NCBI GenBank assembly: GCA_024195265.1
Contig: JAJLRJ010000014.1
Coordinates: forward strand, 13,832,459 to 13,896,458
Source: Dendrophyllia cribrosa
Lineage: Eukaryota; Cnidaria; Anthozoa; Scleractinia; Dendrophylliidae
DNA length: 64,000 nucleotides
Reading direction: 5' to 3'
Under the pieces are notes generated by a model. The model had not been told where the DNA came from and made no database searches. It saw only the letters and a list, made by a program, of their open reading frames with translations. Position 1 is the stretch's first letter. The number at the start of each line of letters is the position of its first letter. A program made the translations under genes and the position numbers. Positions 10,912 through 22,996 of the stretch are shown piece after piece.

Positions 10912-11888
10912 TAGGCTGAGCCTAACAGCGTCGCTCTCTGAACAGAAATTAAAGCCGATGAAAAGATTAGCTTAACTAAGGTAAAAGGTCGGAAGCACAA
11001 GAATAAAGTTGACGACCGGGCTATTTTTTAATTTTAGCAATTCTCAAAAACAGACATAAGCGACCGTTTGCACAGTACATTTAGACCGTACAAAAGTTCA
11101 CAAAAACAACTTTTTCTTCGTCTAGAATAACTAGTACGACTAATTTCCGAATAAAATACACCTGTTGCTTATAAAAAGTTGTCCGAGAAACTGATTTGGA
11201 AATCAAAATTGCAAAAAATACACAAACATATTTGCATAAGACCACGCGAGTGAAGTTTAGAACTATAAAATCCAAGTCTTGTTTTGTTTACATAAAATCG
11301 CTTTTCAACCTATGTAATGAATGAACAAACACAGAAAAATGGACAACACAATCTTCTTTCTAAAAATTTTATTCAAATCTCCATAAGTTTATGTTGAAAA
11401 GCAAAACGCGAACCATTTATAGCTCATCGAGGCCGAGATGTCTCCGATGAAAGAAATCAAAACAACTGTATTTAATTGAGCACGTTTTTTAAACAATTCT
11501 CCAAAAACTAGCGAAAACACAAAGAAAAAGTCAATCACAGATTGATATCAACATAAATTCCCATCGAAAAATGTAATCTGTTTACCTTTAAGTCCCTCGC
11601 TTGCTTGGAAATTCTTTAATAAATCTCCGCTTGATCTTTGGTTGTGAAATCCGTAATGAAAACAAACATCTCGGATGTTGTGTGGCGTCATACGCGCATG
11701 TTTTGCGACGTCATACGCGCCCGCGAAATAGCCCTGTCCAACACGGGCAGCCGCGGGCCGCGGCGGGCCGCACACGCACGCGCCCGCGAAACATTCCGCT
11801 AGCCATGACCATGAAAAATGACGGGCATAGGTTCTAGGTTCTATGAGTATGGGGCTACGCGCGGGCCTTCAGCCCGCAGAGCTCCGCT
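10909..11888 (+). mobile_element. Repeat E1, uninterrupted copy
   Basis: This 0.98 kb segment matches, in reverse orientation, the two outer parts of 52700-56524. Shared marks are CCTAACAGCGTCGC near one end, AAATCGCTTTTCAA and ATTCCCATCGAAAAATGTAAT in the body, and a G+C-rich end with GGTTCTATGAGTATGGGGCT and GCTCCGCTA. The copy here lacks the 2.5 kb LINE present in the other and so shows the pre-insertion state. No coding region is evident; the G+C-rich end (11690-11880) is unlike its surroundings. The type of element is unknown. Confidence 0.6.
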
Positions 11889-12046
11889 AAAACCTTGTCA
11901 TTTACTTAGTCCCACGCTTTTAGAGATGAAGAGTTGGTATGTAAGAAGTGTAGAAACTCTGTATTTCATGGCGATGGCTGGACATGATGGAAAGAAAATA
12001 TTAACAATAAATTAATCTCATTTAGTTTCTTGCATTCTGCATACGG

Positions 12047-12507
12047 AGGATTTATTTTATTTATTTTACATTTGCCACATAGATCGAATAAATATTACAA
12101 AAAGAAAAAGAAAAAAGAATATTACCCAAAATTGCAAATTTACAGAGCAGGAAGAGCTACAAAAATAGTTCAAAATTAAATGTAATATTAAGAGACTTAA
12201 CTTTAATAGGTAGAGTGGCAAGGAAGCCCAATGGAAGCTAAAAAGCTTGTAGAAATTGGGCTCCTCATATTTAATTATGATTTAGTGTAAGCTGTCATAT
12301 CATGGTCAGGCGAGTTTAATTTAAAGCTTTCTCTGTAATGTATTTTTTTAATGAAGTATTGAAACTAAAGTAATTTTTCAGTTGCGTAAGATTATGGGGA
12401 AAGGAGTTCCATAGTTTAGGTCCTAGATGGAGGACTGTGAACTGTTTAATGTTTGTTCTAAAGAAATAATTATATGGCCGGTAGTTATTAGCATTTCGAG
12501 TATTATT
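12047..12507 (-). pseudogene. LINE reverse-transcriptase C-terminal relic, 3' part
   Basis: The minus strand reads YNTRNANNYRP, then RTNIKQFTVLHLGPKLWNS, the conserved end of many LINE ORF2 proteins (YNTR...GPxxWNSxP). A TTTATTTTATTT-type stretch at 12050 marks the 3' tail. The frame is cut off at 12507 by a Helitron and resumes on its other side at 13175. Confidence 0.65.
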
Positions 12508-13174
12508 GCGTTCGACGTCAGAAGAACGCAACCTAAACTCAACTCGCAAGAGGCCTGAGCACAAACATTTAGCGGAGAGAAACTCGATTTTGTGGTTGGG
12601 TCAAGTACCAGAAATACGTCATAGACACGTGCAGCAAGGTGCGCGCGCACGTTTTCCCCCCACGTGCAAAGAAGTGGTCTTTCTTCATGTCTTCGTGCCC
12701 TCGTGCTGTGTGTTTGGCATTTTTTCTCACCTCTGCTCTATTCGGTACGTTTAATCTCAATCATTTTTGCAGGTAACTGCAATGTTTTTACAACGAAGCT
12801 TGATCAGAAACTTGTTTACTGCTTCTGAAAGGTACAGAAAGTCCTTTATTCCAGCTACAAAGAAGAGTCCGTACGAACTTGTCAGATCTAATGTCATGCA
12901 ATCATGTTGCAAGTCGCAAAGACAGTTATCACCGGAGCCGCAAGACAATCGTTATTGGCTAATCGGTCAAGAATTCGATTCTACAGCAGACAAAAATAAC
13001 TCATACAGAGACTTCAAATTCAACCGAAGTCGCAAAGAGATATCCCTTGTGCCCTTGGCAAAAAGAGAAAACGAAAAAAAGCTTGGCAGGCTGCCTCCTC
13101 AAGGTCAAATGTGGCAAACCTTAATACCCACAACGAACATTCGAACGCACTTAATAATTCCTGATTACTGCTAG
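12508..13174 (+). mobile_element. Non-autonomous Helitron inserted in the LINE
   Basis: It begins GCGTTCGACGTCAG and ends GATTACTGCTAG followed by T, the CTRR|T type of Helitron 3' end. The first part of the interior, including a start codon at 12782, matches the beginning of the large Helitron's gene at 15678; the last 280 bases match its 3' end. It is therefore an internal-deletion derivative of the same family. Open frames within are remnants of the deleted gene. Confidence 0.7.
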
Positions 13175-13289
13175 TATATATGTGTGTACTTGGCGATTAG
13201 TAACAAAGGTGGTGTTAAAAGTATTAGGAAGGACGTTATTATGATATAAATTCATAAAACACGCAACAAAGAACGTATTAATGTTTAAA
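13175..13289 (-). pseudogene. LINE reverse-transcriptase relic, upstream part
   Basis: The minus strand reads NNVLPNTFNTTFVTNRQVHTY up to the Helitron edge, and continues in sense with YNTRNANN at 12507. The two LINE halves thus bracket the Helitron. The right end is cut at 13290 by the terminal CTAG of a second, inverted Helitron. Confidence 0.6.
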
Positions 13290-14015
13290 CTAGGAGTAAT
13301 CACGGATTAGAGAAGTGCGTTCGAAGGCTGAACCATTAAGCTTGGTTCCCACTAGCGACGTAAGCGACGTAAGCGGAATCGGAATCGTAAGAACCTTATG
13401 ATCTAGTGGAAATCAAAACGACGGAAGCGGATAGCAAGCGACGGAAGCAGAAGCGGAATCGGAATCGTAAGAACCTTACGATCTAGTGGAAATCAAAACG
13501 ACGGAAGCGGATAGCAAGCGACGGAAGCAGAAGCGGAATCGGAAGAAAAAGGAAACCTTCTGATCCTTCCGATTCCGATTGCGACTCCGTTTTTTAATTT
13601 ACACTAGAACGTAAGGATCCTTACGCTTCCGACTCCGACTCCGCTTCCGATTACGTCGCTAGTGGGAATCAGCCGTTACAAATAAGATGTACAACATTTG
13701 TTTCAAAGTGGATGTATATAATTTATGCTTGCAACTGAAGAATTTGTTATACATCAACACCGTAATAGAGTCCTTAAGTGATGACGTCACAAAAACTAAT
13801 AATGTGAAATTATGTAATGAACCAAGGCAAAATTAGAAGGGTTTCTATGGAGTCATCAGAGCATAACGGTGCCAGTATCTCACCTCCAAATTTCACTAGG
13901 ATGTTGATTTTTGGCAAGCGGGCGTTTTTCGTCTTGCCCTTTCCGAATATCCAGTTTTTTCCTGCTCTGCGTCAAGTTTATGATTTCGAAAAATCAGCAT
14001 CTAATTTTGCCTTGG
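13290..14015 (-). mobile_element. Inverted Helitron fragment (3' end at left)
   Basis: Read on the minus strand, the left edge ends in AATCCGTGATTACTCCTAG followed by T, matching the 3' terminus of the other Helitrons in the window. Further right, a TTTTTTCCTGCTCTGCGTCAAG block at 13957 is shared with the inverted 5' end at 21.7 kb. The true right end is not resolved: an inverted pair CCAAGGCAAAATTAG (13822 and 14000) suggests another small insertion there. It contains a Harbinger-like MITE. Confidence 0.45.
13339..13675. mobile_element. PIF/Harbinger-like MITE, TTA target duplication
   Basis: The ends contain TTCCCACTAGCGACGTAA and its reverse complement, bounded by TTA on both sides (13336-13338 and 13676-13678), the 3-bp target duplication of PIF/Harbinger elements. 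The interior is rich in CGGAAGC/GGAATCG blocks and has an 80-base tandem duplication (13376-13455 and 13456-13535). Confidence 0.6.
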
Positions 14016-14517
14016 TACATTGACATAATTGCTGCGAGCCTTAGCGAGGAGCAACACTATTTGTGACTGACCGTGTGGGGTCTGGGCGCTATATATATGG
14101 ACCCAACACTCGACCATTTTTTTCGGTGGCGATGATTTTGAGTAGCAGCAGTATGTAGGATCAGCGGCAGTAGTTGCCGAATTGTGCGTGCGCAGTCCAC
14201 ATGGTCCCTCTGCCAGCTCCCTCTGCCCTGTTCGCGCTCGATTAGCCAAAAACAACCGTATTAGCGCGCGCTGAAATAGCGAATTAATGTCGCGATCACA
14301 TGGCGAATAAAATTGTCATTTTGAAAGAGAACGATGAATATTTTTGAGTTTCTGCGCGCGGCTGATTAACCCGCAAATGTGTCGACTTCATTTCATGTCA
14401 TTTAGACGAAATTATGTATCGTGCTCGTTACTAAGATGTGTTTGAGCAATTTTGAGTGCCATTTCGTTCTTGTAACTTGTAAAATGTGAATTTCTACATT
14501 TTTAAACTTTAGTTTGT

Positions 14518-14573
14518 AATTTGCAGACGCAATTTGACGACATTTTAATGTCGTCAAATTGCGTCTGCAAATT
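14518..14573. repeat. Perfect 27-bp palindrome
   Basis: Two perfect 27-base arms starting AATTTGCAGACGCAATTTG are separated by two T residues. The structure would extrude as a cruciform. No element ends or gene are visible next to it. Confidence 0.85.
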
Positions 14574-15150
14574 TAAAAATTCTCGTTTTAGCGCACGCCA
14601 AGACAGTTGGTTTTCGTTAATGGAGCGCGACACACCTAATTGGGTAAATTATTGCATTATCGTTTGTTACGTCGATCGAGCAGTTTTGCAGTTGATGTTA
14701 GCGCGGCCGTGAAAGGTGAATAAATTTGCATTATTTTTATCAGTTACATAAATTTGCAGCTTTTAGCACACGCGACCCACGAATAAACTTGACTTGTCAG
14801 ACACAAATCTCCAACCACAAGTTATAACCAAATATCAGTAATTCAGAAACAAGATTAGTATTCACCGATTCAGTTTTGATACTTTAAATTTCTACTTCAG
14901 TTTGAATTCAGATTTATCATGCCAAACGCAATTCTATCAATCTCTTTTAAATATATATCTCCGTTTAACTCCAAAATTTTCAGCTATTCTTTAAATAATT
15001 TTTTTTATCGAAAAAATGTATATATAGAAATGGAATTCTTTTTAACTTTCATTTATATTTTCAAGTATCAATTTATAGTTGTTGTAAATTAATATTATTG
15101 CTATTTTTAATAAATATATTTTCCCTCTTTTTAAATTTTTTATTATTATT

Positions 15151-15503
15151 GCGTTCGACGTTAGGAGAACGCAACCTAAACTCAACAAGCGAGAGGCCTG
15201 GGCACGAACATTTAGGGGAGAGAAACTCGATTTTGTGGGTGGGTCAAGTACCGGAAATACGTCATAGCCTCTTCCGGTTGTTGTGGAATTAGTGATGTAA
15301 GGGCTACGTCACGAATGTAAATTATCAATCAAGTAACTTGGAATACGTCTTCGTGAAATTCAGGAAGAATTACTTAGTGATGTATGCTTGACATCATGAA
15401 TGAATATTACAAGTTATAAAAGAACGAAATGTCGCTCAAACAAGTCTCAAACACTTCTTACCCATAACAAACATTCGAACGCACTTAATAATCCCTGATT
15501 ACT
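15151..15503 (+). mobile_element. Mini-Helitron abutting the large Helitron
   Basis: It has the family 5' end (GCGTTCGACGTTAGGAGAACGC, which can fold through GCGTTC/GAACGC) and the family 3' sequence (CATTCGAACGCACTTAATAA up to GATTACT). At 15504 the last bases run straight into another 5' end, GCGTTCGACG, without the usual CTAG. The 353-base interior does not code. Confidence 0.6.
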
Positions 15504-15677
15504 GCGTTCGACGTTCAGTAACCTCTTCCGGTAAGGTGCGCGCGCACGTTCTTCTCCTTACGCGTACGTCATAGACTCATCCAGCAAGTTGCGCGCGCAC
15601 ATTGGTTTGCCATTTTTTTTCACCTCTGCTCTATTTATAGGTAAGTTTAATCTCTATCATTTTTCCAAGCAACTGCA

Positions 15678-18600
15678 GTGTTTTTACAACGAAGCTTGAT
15701 CGGAAACATGTTTACTGCTTCTGAAAGGTACAGAAAGTCCTTTACTCCAGCTACAAAGAAGCGAATATGGCGCGTATTATCGTTCTGTGAGATGCCATCG
15801 ATGAGAGAGAAGTCGGTAGAAAACAAACTAATACTAATTGATCATATGAGTCATTGTACTCTGACCTATTGCGGTCACAAATACAAACTGAATAGACTGA
15901 GGCGTTGTACTCGGTGGCCATTGTGCGAAACGACCCGTTGTGGTCATTCTTTACCTACTGAATTGAGACATTGTACTCTGACCCTTAGTGGTCATAAACC
16001 AAGGGAACCGACTCGGCGTTATCAGTGGCCAGCATTGGCACAAACGAAATTTCGAATTGGGTCTGCGATAGGCAAAATAGTCAACATAAAGACGTGGCTA
16101 TTAAACTATCTGTGTAGTACACAAGAACATGATCAAGCTTTGACAAATGTTTATGTTGGTATGCATGCTAATGAAATATCAAGATCACGCAATATTACTT
16201 GTAATAAGGGATATAGTGTACAAATACGTAATGAGTGGCTAGATGTAAGCTGCCCCAATTCTATGGATAAAAACTTTTCACAAACTTATAATGACAATTC
16301 AAGTTTGAAGGGAGGTATGTCCCCTGATACAACTCTAAACGATATTACACTGTGGAATCGTCTATCTGATAGGCTTGCTCTGATAGGTTTAATACTGCGT
16401 ATTCTGCAACAGACAGGCATCTTTCTAAAACAGAATCCAGGAGAAGCACATTTGACTTCAGATGAGCTGCATCAAATGGTAGCTAATAATGACACGGGCG
16501 TATTTATATCCAAGATATCACGCTACCTTAGTAACATTACTGGCTCCAGTGCTTACTGGCACAAAGCTAAAGAAGATCTAAAGGCAATAATAGCCCATGC
16601 TGGACCTCCAACATTTTTCTTCACATTTTCCTCTGCAGACATGCATTGGCCTGAACTACATGACCTGTTAAGCAATCCAGTCAATGGTAGTTCAACTGAA
16701 AACAAACGTCAAAATGTGATAAACAATCCTCACATTACAGACTGGTTCTTTACACAACGCTTAGAGAATTTTGTCAAGCACTGGTTATACAATTCACTAG
16801 ACGCTAAGTGGCACTGGTATAGATTTGAGTACCAAGCCAGAGGAAGTGTTCATTGCCATGGTGTTGCAAAACTAAAAAATGACCCGGGATTGTGTACACT
16901 TTCAGAAACAGCTCTGAAAGGCTACTTAGCTGAAATGTCCATTGATGCAGCTGAGCAAGTCAATATACCAGAACTCAACACACAGATAGTAGAAGGGAGA
17001 AAGGCCTCCCAGATAGTATGTCAGTATGTGGACTGGTTATTGTCCACAAATAATCCAGACCCACCAGAAAATGATACATGGGTAAAGCCGACTGTTCATC
17101 CCTGTCAAAAACGTCACAGAGACATTGTCAATGCACAAGACTTCGAACAAGACTATGTTGATTTGTTAAACACTGTGCAGAGACATACTCGCTGTAGCAC
17201 AAACAACTGTCTCAAGAAGAAACAGAATGAGACCGAACTGAAGTGTAGATTTAAGTTTCCATTTGAACCTTGTCCTGCTACAAAACTAGCATTTGAGCCC
17301 ACTCATACAAAGGATGGAAGCACTCAATATAAAGCCAATATCATAACAAAGAGGAATGATAGCAGACTTAATAATCACCAACGACTCCAGCTACAAGGCT
17401 GGAGGGCAAACTGTGATATTCAGGTCGTAATAGATTATCATGCATGTGTTGAGTACCTTGCCAAATATGCATCAAAAGGTGAACCAAAGTCGCCTGTAAT
17501 GAAACTTGCATTTAATTCTATTGTTCGTAACTGCAACAACAATAGCAATCCAGCAAAATTGATCAAAAAAGTGATCATGAAGTCACTTGGTGAACGTGAC
17601 TTCTCCGCACAAGAGACCATGCATCACCTCATGTCACTGAAACTTGTGAGCTCATCATTTAATGTGTTTCCTGTAAGCCTTAACGGTTCACGTAGAATAA
17701 ACACTAATGCAACAGATGGAGATACTGTTGTAACATGTGATTCGCTACTTGATACCTATTCTAAACGTGAAATATATAGTCAAGCCATCCCAGATATAAT
17801 GGCTTTGAATTTCATTCAGTTTGCAACAAAATACAAACTTGTGAACAAGAAGCTAATATCTCAGCCTGAAAATATGATTCCCAGAGTTTTTCCCGTATTC
17901 TCCTCCAACACAAGAGGACCAAATTTTGGACTTTTTTGCAAATATCAGTTACTTAGATACAAACCTTGGCACACAACACAAGACAATGCTTGGGATGGTC
18001 AACAAGGCAGTGACGAGATATACATCAGAAAATGGAAAGAATTTTTGGTAACTTCATATGCTAAACAGTATGTTCCCGACTGGTCTGAAAAGCTACAAAG
18101 TGTGCAAAATGATGCTGAAGATGAAACAAATATTGAACCCCTTTTAAAGGAGCTTCCAGAGCGCGAAGAGTGGATGTATATAGCAGATCACATACATGGG
18201 CATTTCGATAACCATGGGGATACAATACAACAAACACTTCATCCTGATTATGATTGGCATAATGACAGACTTAAGTATACAGATCAACAAGTACACGAAA
18301 CGCCGTCCTGGATAAAAACTAAAAAAGAGACATGGAATGTTACATTTGATTTCCAACACAGCAATGTCAATGTTAATTCTTTTAGTGAAATGCAAAGGCA
18401 TGCTTACAATATGGTAAAGGGACATTCTGAGCAATCCTCTTCCAAAGATTCATTGTTACTGATCATACTTGGTGTCGCGGGTACTGGAAAAAGTTACCTC
18501 ATCAATGCCATCCGAAACTTGCTTCAAAACTCTTGTACAGTCACTGCAACAACTGGCAAAGCTTCGTATAACATAAATGGATGTACAATACATTCCCTAT

Positions 18601-19286
18601 TAAGTCTGCCTGTTGGCCCAAGAGGTTACAAAGACTTAACAGGGCAAGCGCTTGTCAGACTGCAAATTAAACTCAAAGACATCCATTATATCATAATAGA
18701 TGAATACTCTATGCTAGGACAGACATTGTTTGGTTGGATTGATAAACGTTGCAGACAAGCTACAGGCCAATATGATGAAGTCTTTGGTGGTAAATCCATC
18801 ATATTAGTTGGTGACCCAGGTCAATTGCCACCAGTGGGTGATAAGCCATTATACCATTCTAAACCCTCCAACTCTGTAGCTGAACAAGGTCATTTAGCAT
18901 ATCACATGTTCACCAATGTAGTTAAACTGTCAGTAAATCAAAGGGTTCAAGGCTTAAACCACCAACAAACTCAGTTTAGAGACTTACTCATGCGCCTCCG
19001 CGCAGCAGATTGTAATGAGGAAGATTGGAAACTTCTTTTGAGCAGACAACCTTCCTTAGCACACAATTTAAGTGAGTTTCAAGATGCTACAAAGCTTTAT
19101 TATAGCAATGAAGATGTTGCTAATTATAACTTAAAACGATTATCCGAACTCCATCAGCCAATAGCATGCATCAATGCACGTCACTCCAGTGATGTGGCCA
19201 AAAAAGCTAGTTGTGAGGATATGTCAGGATTACAACCAAGAATTTTCCTTGCAAAAACGGCTCACGTAATGCTAACTCCGCAATGA
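15678..19286 (+). CDS. Helitron Rep/Pif1-like helicase (frameshifted 3' end)
   Basis: A 1,202-residue frame with a rolling-circle nuclease followed by a superfamily 1 helicase. The Rep part has the two-histidine metal site H392-C-H394 in [11 protein letters not shown], preceded by a [15 protein letters not shown] block, and a two-tyrosine-type segment [16 protein letters not shown]. The helicase has Walker A GVAGTGKS (932-939), Walker B IIIDE (D1008, E1009) and [11 protein letters not shown] (from 1045). Position 15678 is GTG, whereas the sister copy at 12782 has ATG, so the original start seems mutated; the next ATG is 15708. A GTAAGT...TGCAG pair just upstream may be a 5' intron. At about 19283 a small frameshift ends the frame; the normal continuation (LWTEAGLCNGATGTV) is visible in another frame up to about 19390, and the C-terminus after that is lost. 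Confidence 0.85.
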   Translation: MFLQRSLIGNMFTASERYRKSFTPATKKRIWRVLSFCEMPSMREKSVENKLILIDHMSHCTLTYCGHKYKLNRLRRCTRWPLCETTRCGHSLPTELRHCTLTLSGHKPREPTRRYQWPALAQTKFRIGSAIGKIVNIKTWLLNYLCSTQEHDQALTNVYVGMHANEISRSRNITCNKGYSVQIRNEWLDVSCPNSMDKNFSQTYNDNSSLKGGMSPDTTLNDITLWNRLSDRLALIGLILRILQQTGIFLKQNPGEAHLTSDELHQMVANNDTGVFISKISRYLSNITGSSAYWHKAKEDLKAIIAHAGPPTFFFTFSSADMHWPELHDLLSNPVNGSSTENKRQNVINNPHITDWFFTQRLENFVKHWLYNSLDAKWHWYRFEYQARGSVHCHGVAKLKNDPGLCTLSETALKGYLAEMSIDAAEQVNIPELNTQIVEGRKASQIVCQYVDWLLSTNNPDPPENDTWVKPTVHPCQKRHRDIVNAQDFEQDYVDLLNTVQRHTRCSTNNCLKKKQNETELKCRFKFPFEPCPATKLAFEPTHTKDGSTQYKANIITKRNDSRLNNHQRLQLQGWRANCDIQVVIDYHACVEYLAKYASKGEPKSPVMKLAFNSIVRNCNNNSNPAKLIKKVIMKSLGERDFSAQETMHHLMSLKLVSSSFNVFPVSLNGSRRINTNATDGDTVVTCDSLLDTYSKREIYSQAIPDIMALNFIQFATKYKLVNKKLISQPENMIPRVFPVFSSNTRGPNFGLFCKYQLLRYKPWHTTQDNAWDGQQGSDEIYIRKWKEFLVTSYAKQYVPDWSEKLQSVQNDAEDETNIEPLLKELPEREEWMYIADHIHGHFDNHGDTIQQTLHPDYDWHNDRLKYTDQQVHETPSWIKTKKETWNVTFDFQHSNVNVNSFSEMQRHAYNMVKGHSEQSSSKDSLLLIILGVAGTGKSYLINAIRNLLQNSCTVTATTGKASYNINGCTIHSLLSLPVGPRGYKDLTGQALVRLQIKLKDIHYIIIDEYSMLGQTLFGWIDKRCRQATGQYDEVFGGKSIILVGDPGQLPPVGDKPLYHSKPSNSVAEQGHLAYHMFTNVVKLSVNQRVQGLNHQQTQFRDLLMRLRAADCNEEDWKLLLSRQPSLAHNLSEFQDATKLYYSNEDVANYNLKRLSELHQPIACINARHSSDVAKKASCEDMSGLQPRIFLAKTAHVMLTPQ

Positions 19287-19498
19287 ATTTATGGACAGAG
19301 GCCGGACTTTGCAATGGTGCAACTGGAACTGTAGAAGACTTTATTTATGAAAACAATCAACAACCACCAGACTTGCCAGTAGCTGTAATTGTGAATATAC
19401 TGCATATCATATCATATACTGCATGTCAGTAGACAACACATTAATCGAGATCTCTTCTTTTTTTCAAACAGACAGTAAAGAAAGCATTCAATTCAAAC

Positions 19499-20954
19499 AT
19501 GGCTTCAGGTATGTATGTCACAGTCATACAAAAACTAAATAAATACGTGATTTTTCGTACATGACTTTATCAAAAATGAGTCAATCAAAAAATGTTCTGT
19601 TTATAACTGTAAAATAGTTATCTACTTACATGTTTTAATTGTTTGCAATTGCTGTTTAATGCATACTTTGCATATTATCCTCCCAGTCACCCCTTTAATA
19701 CACTTATATACATGCCATGGAAAACAACAAGATGTGCAACCTAGGAAAGACGTTCTCAAAACTTCAAATGCAGTCACCTTTCCTGCTCTATGAGCAGCGA
19801 CTGTGAAATATTTTACTCTCAGGTAGATTTTATGTAGCAACATGTTTATAATCTCCTTTTTTATCCTCTTAGGTGGTAATAGTGAGAAGGACCCTATAGA
19901 AAGTCAAGATGAAATAATATGTTACATTCATAGCACATCTCCTATTAAGAAAACAGGAAACTTGAGATATTTTAACTGCACCCTCCAGACATCTTCCTCT
20001 GGACTCAGAAGAGCGGTATGTTTTAATCCTGAAAGAAAAGGAACTTTTGATGCATTGGAAAACCAAAAAACCCCAGTTAAGCTCTCAAACTACCGCACCA
20101 GCAGTAAATATGGTAGAACAGATGTAGTTATCCAGAAATACACACATGTAGATGTGGCCAAAAAACCAGCACTGGGAGAACACTTTAAGTATCAACCAAC
20201 GTCTAATACAAGTGCAACAACATCCATCAATTCCTTAAGTGATATAGCTCCTAACCAGCTCATCACTGTTAAAGGAAACTTGTATCAACTGTCAGGTGTA
20301 AAAACCATCATAATGAATGACTCAACACCAGTGAAGAAGCAAGAAGGTATTATAGTTGACCTAACAGGCCATGTAAAAATTATTTTGTGGGCTGAGCACA
20401 CCGGGCAGTTGGAAAAGGATAAAACGTACATCTTCACAAATCTTAGGCTCAAGCAAAGTGGGGGTATTAAGTACCTCAATACGCCAAAGGACAGCACTGG
20501 CGTATCCATTGAAGAGACACAGCCTTTCACTGGTCCTTTGTTTCCTATGGAGGGAATAGACTTGCTTGTCACGAAAGAGGCTCGTGTAACGGTACAGGGA
20601 ATACAGCACGCGAACAAGTCGCATATCTGTTCTTCCTGCAACAGAAAGATTGGCACAAAACCAAACGCTAAAGTCGGTTATTGTGAATCCTGCAAATTGA
20701 CACAAAAACTCTCATCTGATTTTATGCAGTGGTCACTCAAAATGCACTTACAAGACATTCATGACAAGAAACAAGTCCTTCGACTTTATGGGTACAATCA
20801 AACAGTCCAACAGCTGGCAGCACTCTGTGAAACCCCCCCGGACCTTAAGACCTGCTCTGAGGAGGAACTTACTTTAACACTTCTCATGCAACTTGATGAG
20901 CTCTGCGTAACATACGATAGTCAACAGAGAAAAATTACAGAAGTCACCCTGTAA
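19499..20954 (+). CDS. Helitron RPA-like single-stranded-DNA-binding protein
   Basis: Two exons: 19499-19508 (ATG plus seven bases) and 19873-20954, joined across a GTATGT...CTCTTAG intron with matching phase, giving about 363 residues starting MASGGNSEKDP. The middle (about 120-230) fits an OB-fold of the RPA70 type (GVKTIIMNDSTPV, then IILWAEHTGQL), and a four-cysteine zinc ribbon follows (CSSC...CESC). RPA-like genes are known passengers of plant and invertebrate Helitrons, where they are thought to bind the displaced single strand during rolling-circle transposition. The frame is intact although the helicase next to it is broken. A host RPA1 gene would be longer and have several OB-folds. 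Confidence 0.75.
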
Positions 20955-21551
20955 CGCAGAAAAACCTTCCAGAACGAATTTACAGAACATTTCCAAAATA
21001 TTATTTCCTAGTCATTGCCCCGTGTTATTATTATCAAGTACACCAAGAACAAAAAACAAACTTTTGTAAGATACTGTTAAAGTTTACTATCACTTTTATT
21101 TACCACCTTGAATTAAAGGTTTCATTAAATAAATGTTGACTTTGTTTTTTTGAAAAATACTAAAAGGTTATGGTTGTCCTTGATTCCAGAAAAAAAAAAC
21201 CCTTACTTTACTGTAGAATCTGTACGAACTTGTCAAATCTACTGTCATGCAATCATGTTGCAAGTCGCACTGACAGTTATCACCGGAGCCGCAAGACAAT
21301 CGAAATTGCCGGGCTAATCGGTCAAGAATTCAATTCTACAGCGGAAAGAGGCAAAAGGAGAAAACGAAAAAAAAAAGTTTGGCAGGCTGCCTCCTCAGGT
21401 CAAATGTGGCAAACCTCAATACCTATAACAAACATTCGAACGCACTTAATAATCCCTGATTACTGCTAGTTTTTATTTCATGACGCAACTCGCAGCACTT
21501 GACTTGCTATTATCAAATTCTAGTTTCACAAAATTATTTTTTGTGACGTCA

Positions 21552-21735
21552 TCACTTAAGGACTCTATAAAGTGCGTGCGCTAGCGTGCACTTGTTTGTT
21601 TTCGTGCCCAGGCTTCGCGCGTCAAGAATTGCGTCAAGAATGGTATGACGTGTTTCCTGTACCTTGTTCGTCCAAAATCGAGTTTTTTCCTGCTCTGCGT
21701 CAAGTTTATGATTGCGTTCTCCCAACGTCGAACGC
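21552..21735 (-). mobile_element. Inverted Helitron 5' end
   Basis: The minus strand begins at 21735 with GCGTTCGACGTTGGGAGAACGC, the same terminal pattern as 15151, then diverges (CTTGACGCAGAGCAGG). The segment runs left to about 21550 and meets the 3' side of the large Helitron. Together with the block at 13957 it suggests that an older inverted Helitron was split by the large one, but the alignment cannot be completed by eye. Confidence 0.45.
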
Positions 21736-22591
21736 AAATATCAAGGATATTAAGGGACGGACCATTAGAAAAGTGATGGGGGGGGGGGGGGGGGGGGGAT
21801 TTTCAGCTTGCACGAATTTTTTTTTTCGCCCATTGCTTGTGCAGGATTTTTTTTTGCAGGTAAAACCCTCTACACGAATTTTTTTTCAGACAAATATTGC
21901 TTTGTTTTTCATTTACTAATTAAAAAACGGTGTAATACTTAAAAACCATTTTTGACCATTACGTATATTTGAAAAATATATATATTAGGAATAGTCCGCT
22001 ACGTTGCACAAGACTATATCCTATTATGGAACGCATGAAGCAAACACAACTTGACACCAGAATTACACGCCTGTTGTAGAAAAAATATGCAGTGTATCTT
22101 GAATTCATTGAGACATACACGAGACCTCCTCTCTACAACACTAAAAGAACTGTTCTTTGTGTCAGAAAATATCATACATGCTATGAAATTAAGAATAAAG
22201 CCTAAGAAAGAAACACAACTTAACGTCGGATCGAAACTACGCCAATGCTATTGGTTCAATTAAACGAGCCAATGAGAAAACGGAACATTCGATCCTTCCC
22301 AAGAGTACAAAAGCGGCAAACATTTCATGTACAACGGAATAATTTCATATTATTCCGCGAGACAGTTACTTATGGGAGCAACTGATGAGGTTCACCTAAG
22401 AACCGAAACTTGAGTCTTGCTTAAGAAAAACGTAAGAATTCACTAGCGTCCGTGAGATTTTCAATACAGATCACCATATCTGTTCAAGCCATGTCGGGAT
22501 GCAATAATGCCATGATGAAACAACGGAGGTTCTTTAAGCTCCAAGAAACACTTCTCAGAAACAGAACTATATATAAAACAAGGAGCTAAAA

Positions 22592-22854
22592 CAGAGGCGG
22601 ATCCAGGGATTCTTGAAAGGGGGGGTTCATGCCTGCTCGGAAATTTTTCCAATTTTACCCTCTGAAACGCCATTTCCAGCACTCCTGAAACTCGAAAAGC
22701 GTTTGTTAAGTCAAAAAATTGACAATCAGTCAATTGGTGGAGGCGAAACAACTACGTATAAAACAATTTTATTCTATTATTTTTATGAACCACAAGGGAG
22801 ACACAGGTCTGAAAAGGGGGGTCCGGACCCCCCCCCCCCCTGGATCCGCCACTG
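22592..22854. mobile_element. MITE with CAG-GGCGGATCCAGG ends, 5-bp duplication
   Basis: Ends CAGAGGCGGATCCAGGG and CCCTGGATCCGCCACTG. It is flanked by TAAAA on both sides (22587-22591 and 22855-22859). The related repeat copy at 35.3 kb has a single GAGCTAAAAC at the same place without the element, so it acts as the empty site. The interior includes G and C runs and codes for nothing. Confidence 0.7.
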
Positions 22855-22996
22855 TAAAACATAAACTGCAAGAAGTCATGATTCCAATAGAGACACGGCA
22901 GCTTCAGACTTTGATCTTAGACGCCTACATCCGTGATAAAGATCCACTTTCCGCTCACAAGTCTTGCACACCGCAGACTTTGACACTAAATCACGG

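Larger units (their letters stand above)
15504..21469 (+). mobile_element. Large Helitron encoding Rep/helicase and RPA-like protein
   Basis: About 5.97 kb from GCGTTCGACG to a terminal CTAG followed by T. It carries two genes in the same direction: a Rep/Pif1-type helicase and, 0.2 kb later, a spliced RPA-like gene. Its 3' 280 bases match the short copy ending at 13174. The 5' end is not the canonical TC, which fits the Helitron2/Helentron variants better than classical Helitrons (inference). Damage in the helicase makes this copy non-functional by itself. Confidence 0.75.

Noticed and set aside
11548..11837. Frames of 75-78 codons on both strands
   Set aside because: They lie in the G+C-rich end of repeat E1, where stops are scarce, and show no domain.
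18144..18434. 96-codon minus-strand frame
   Set aside because: It is antisense to the Helitron helicase gene with no features of its own.
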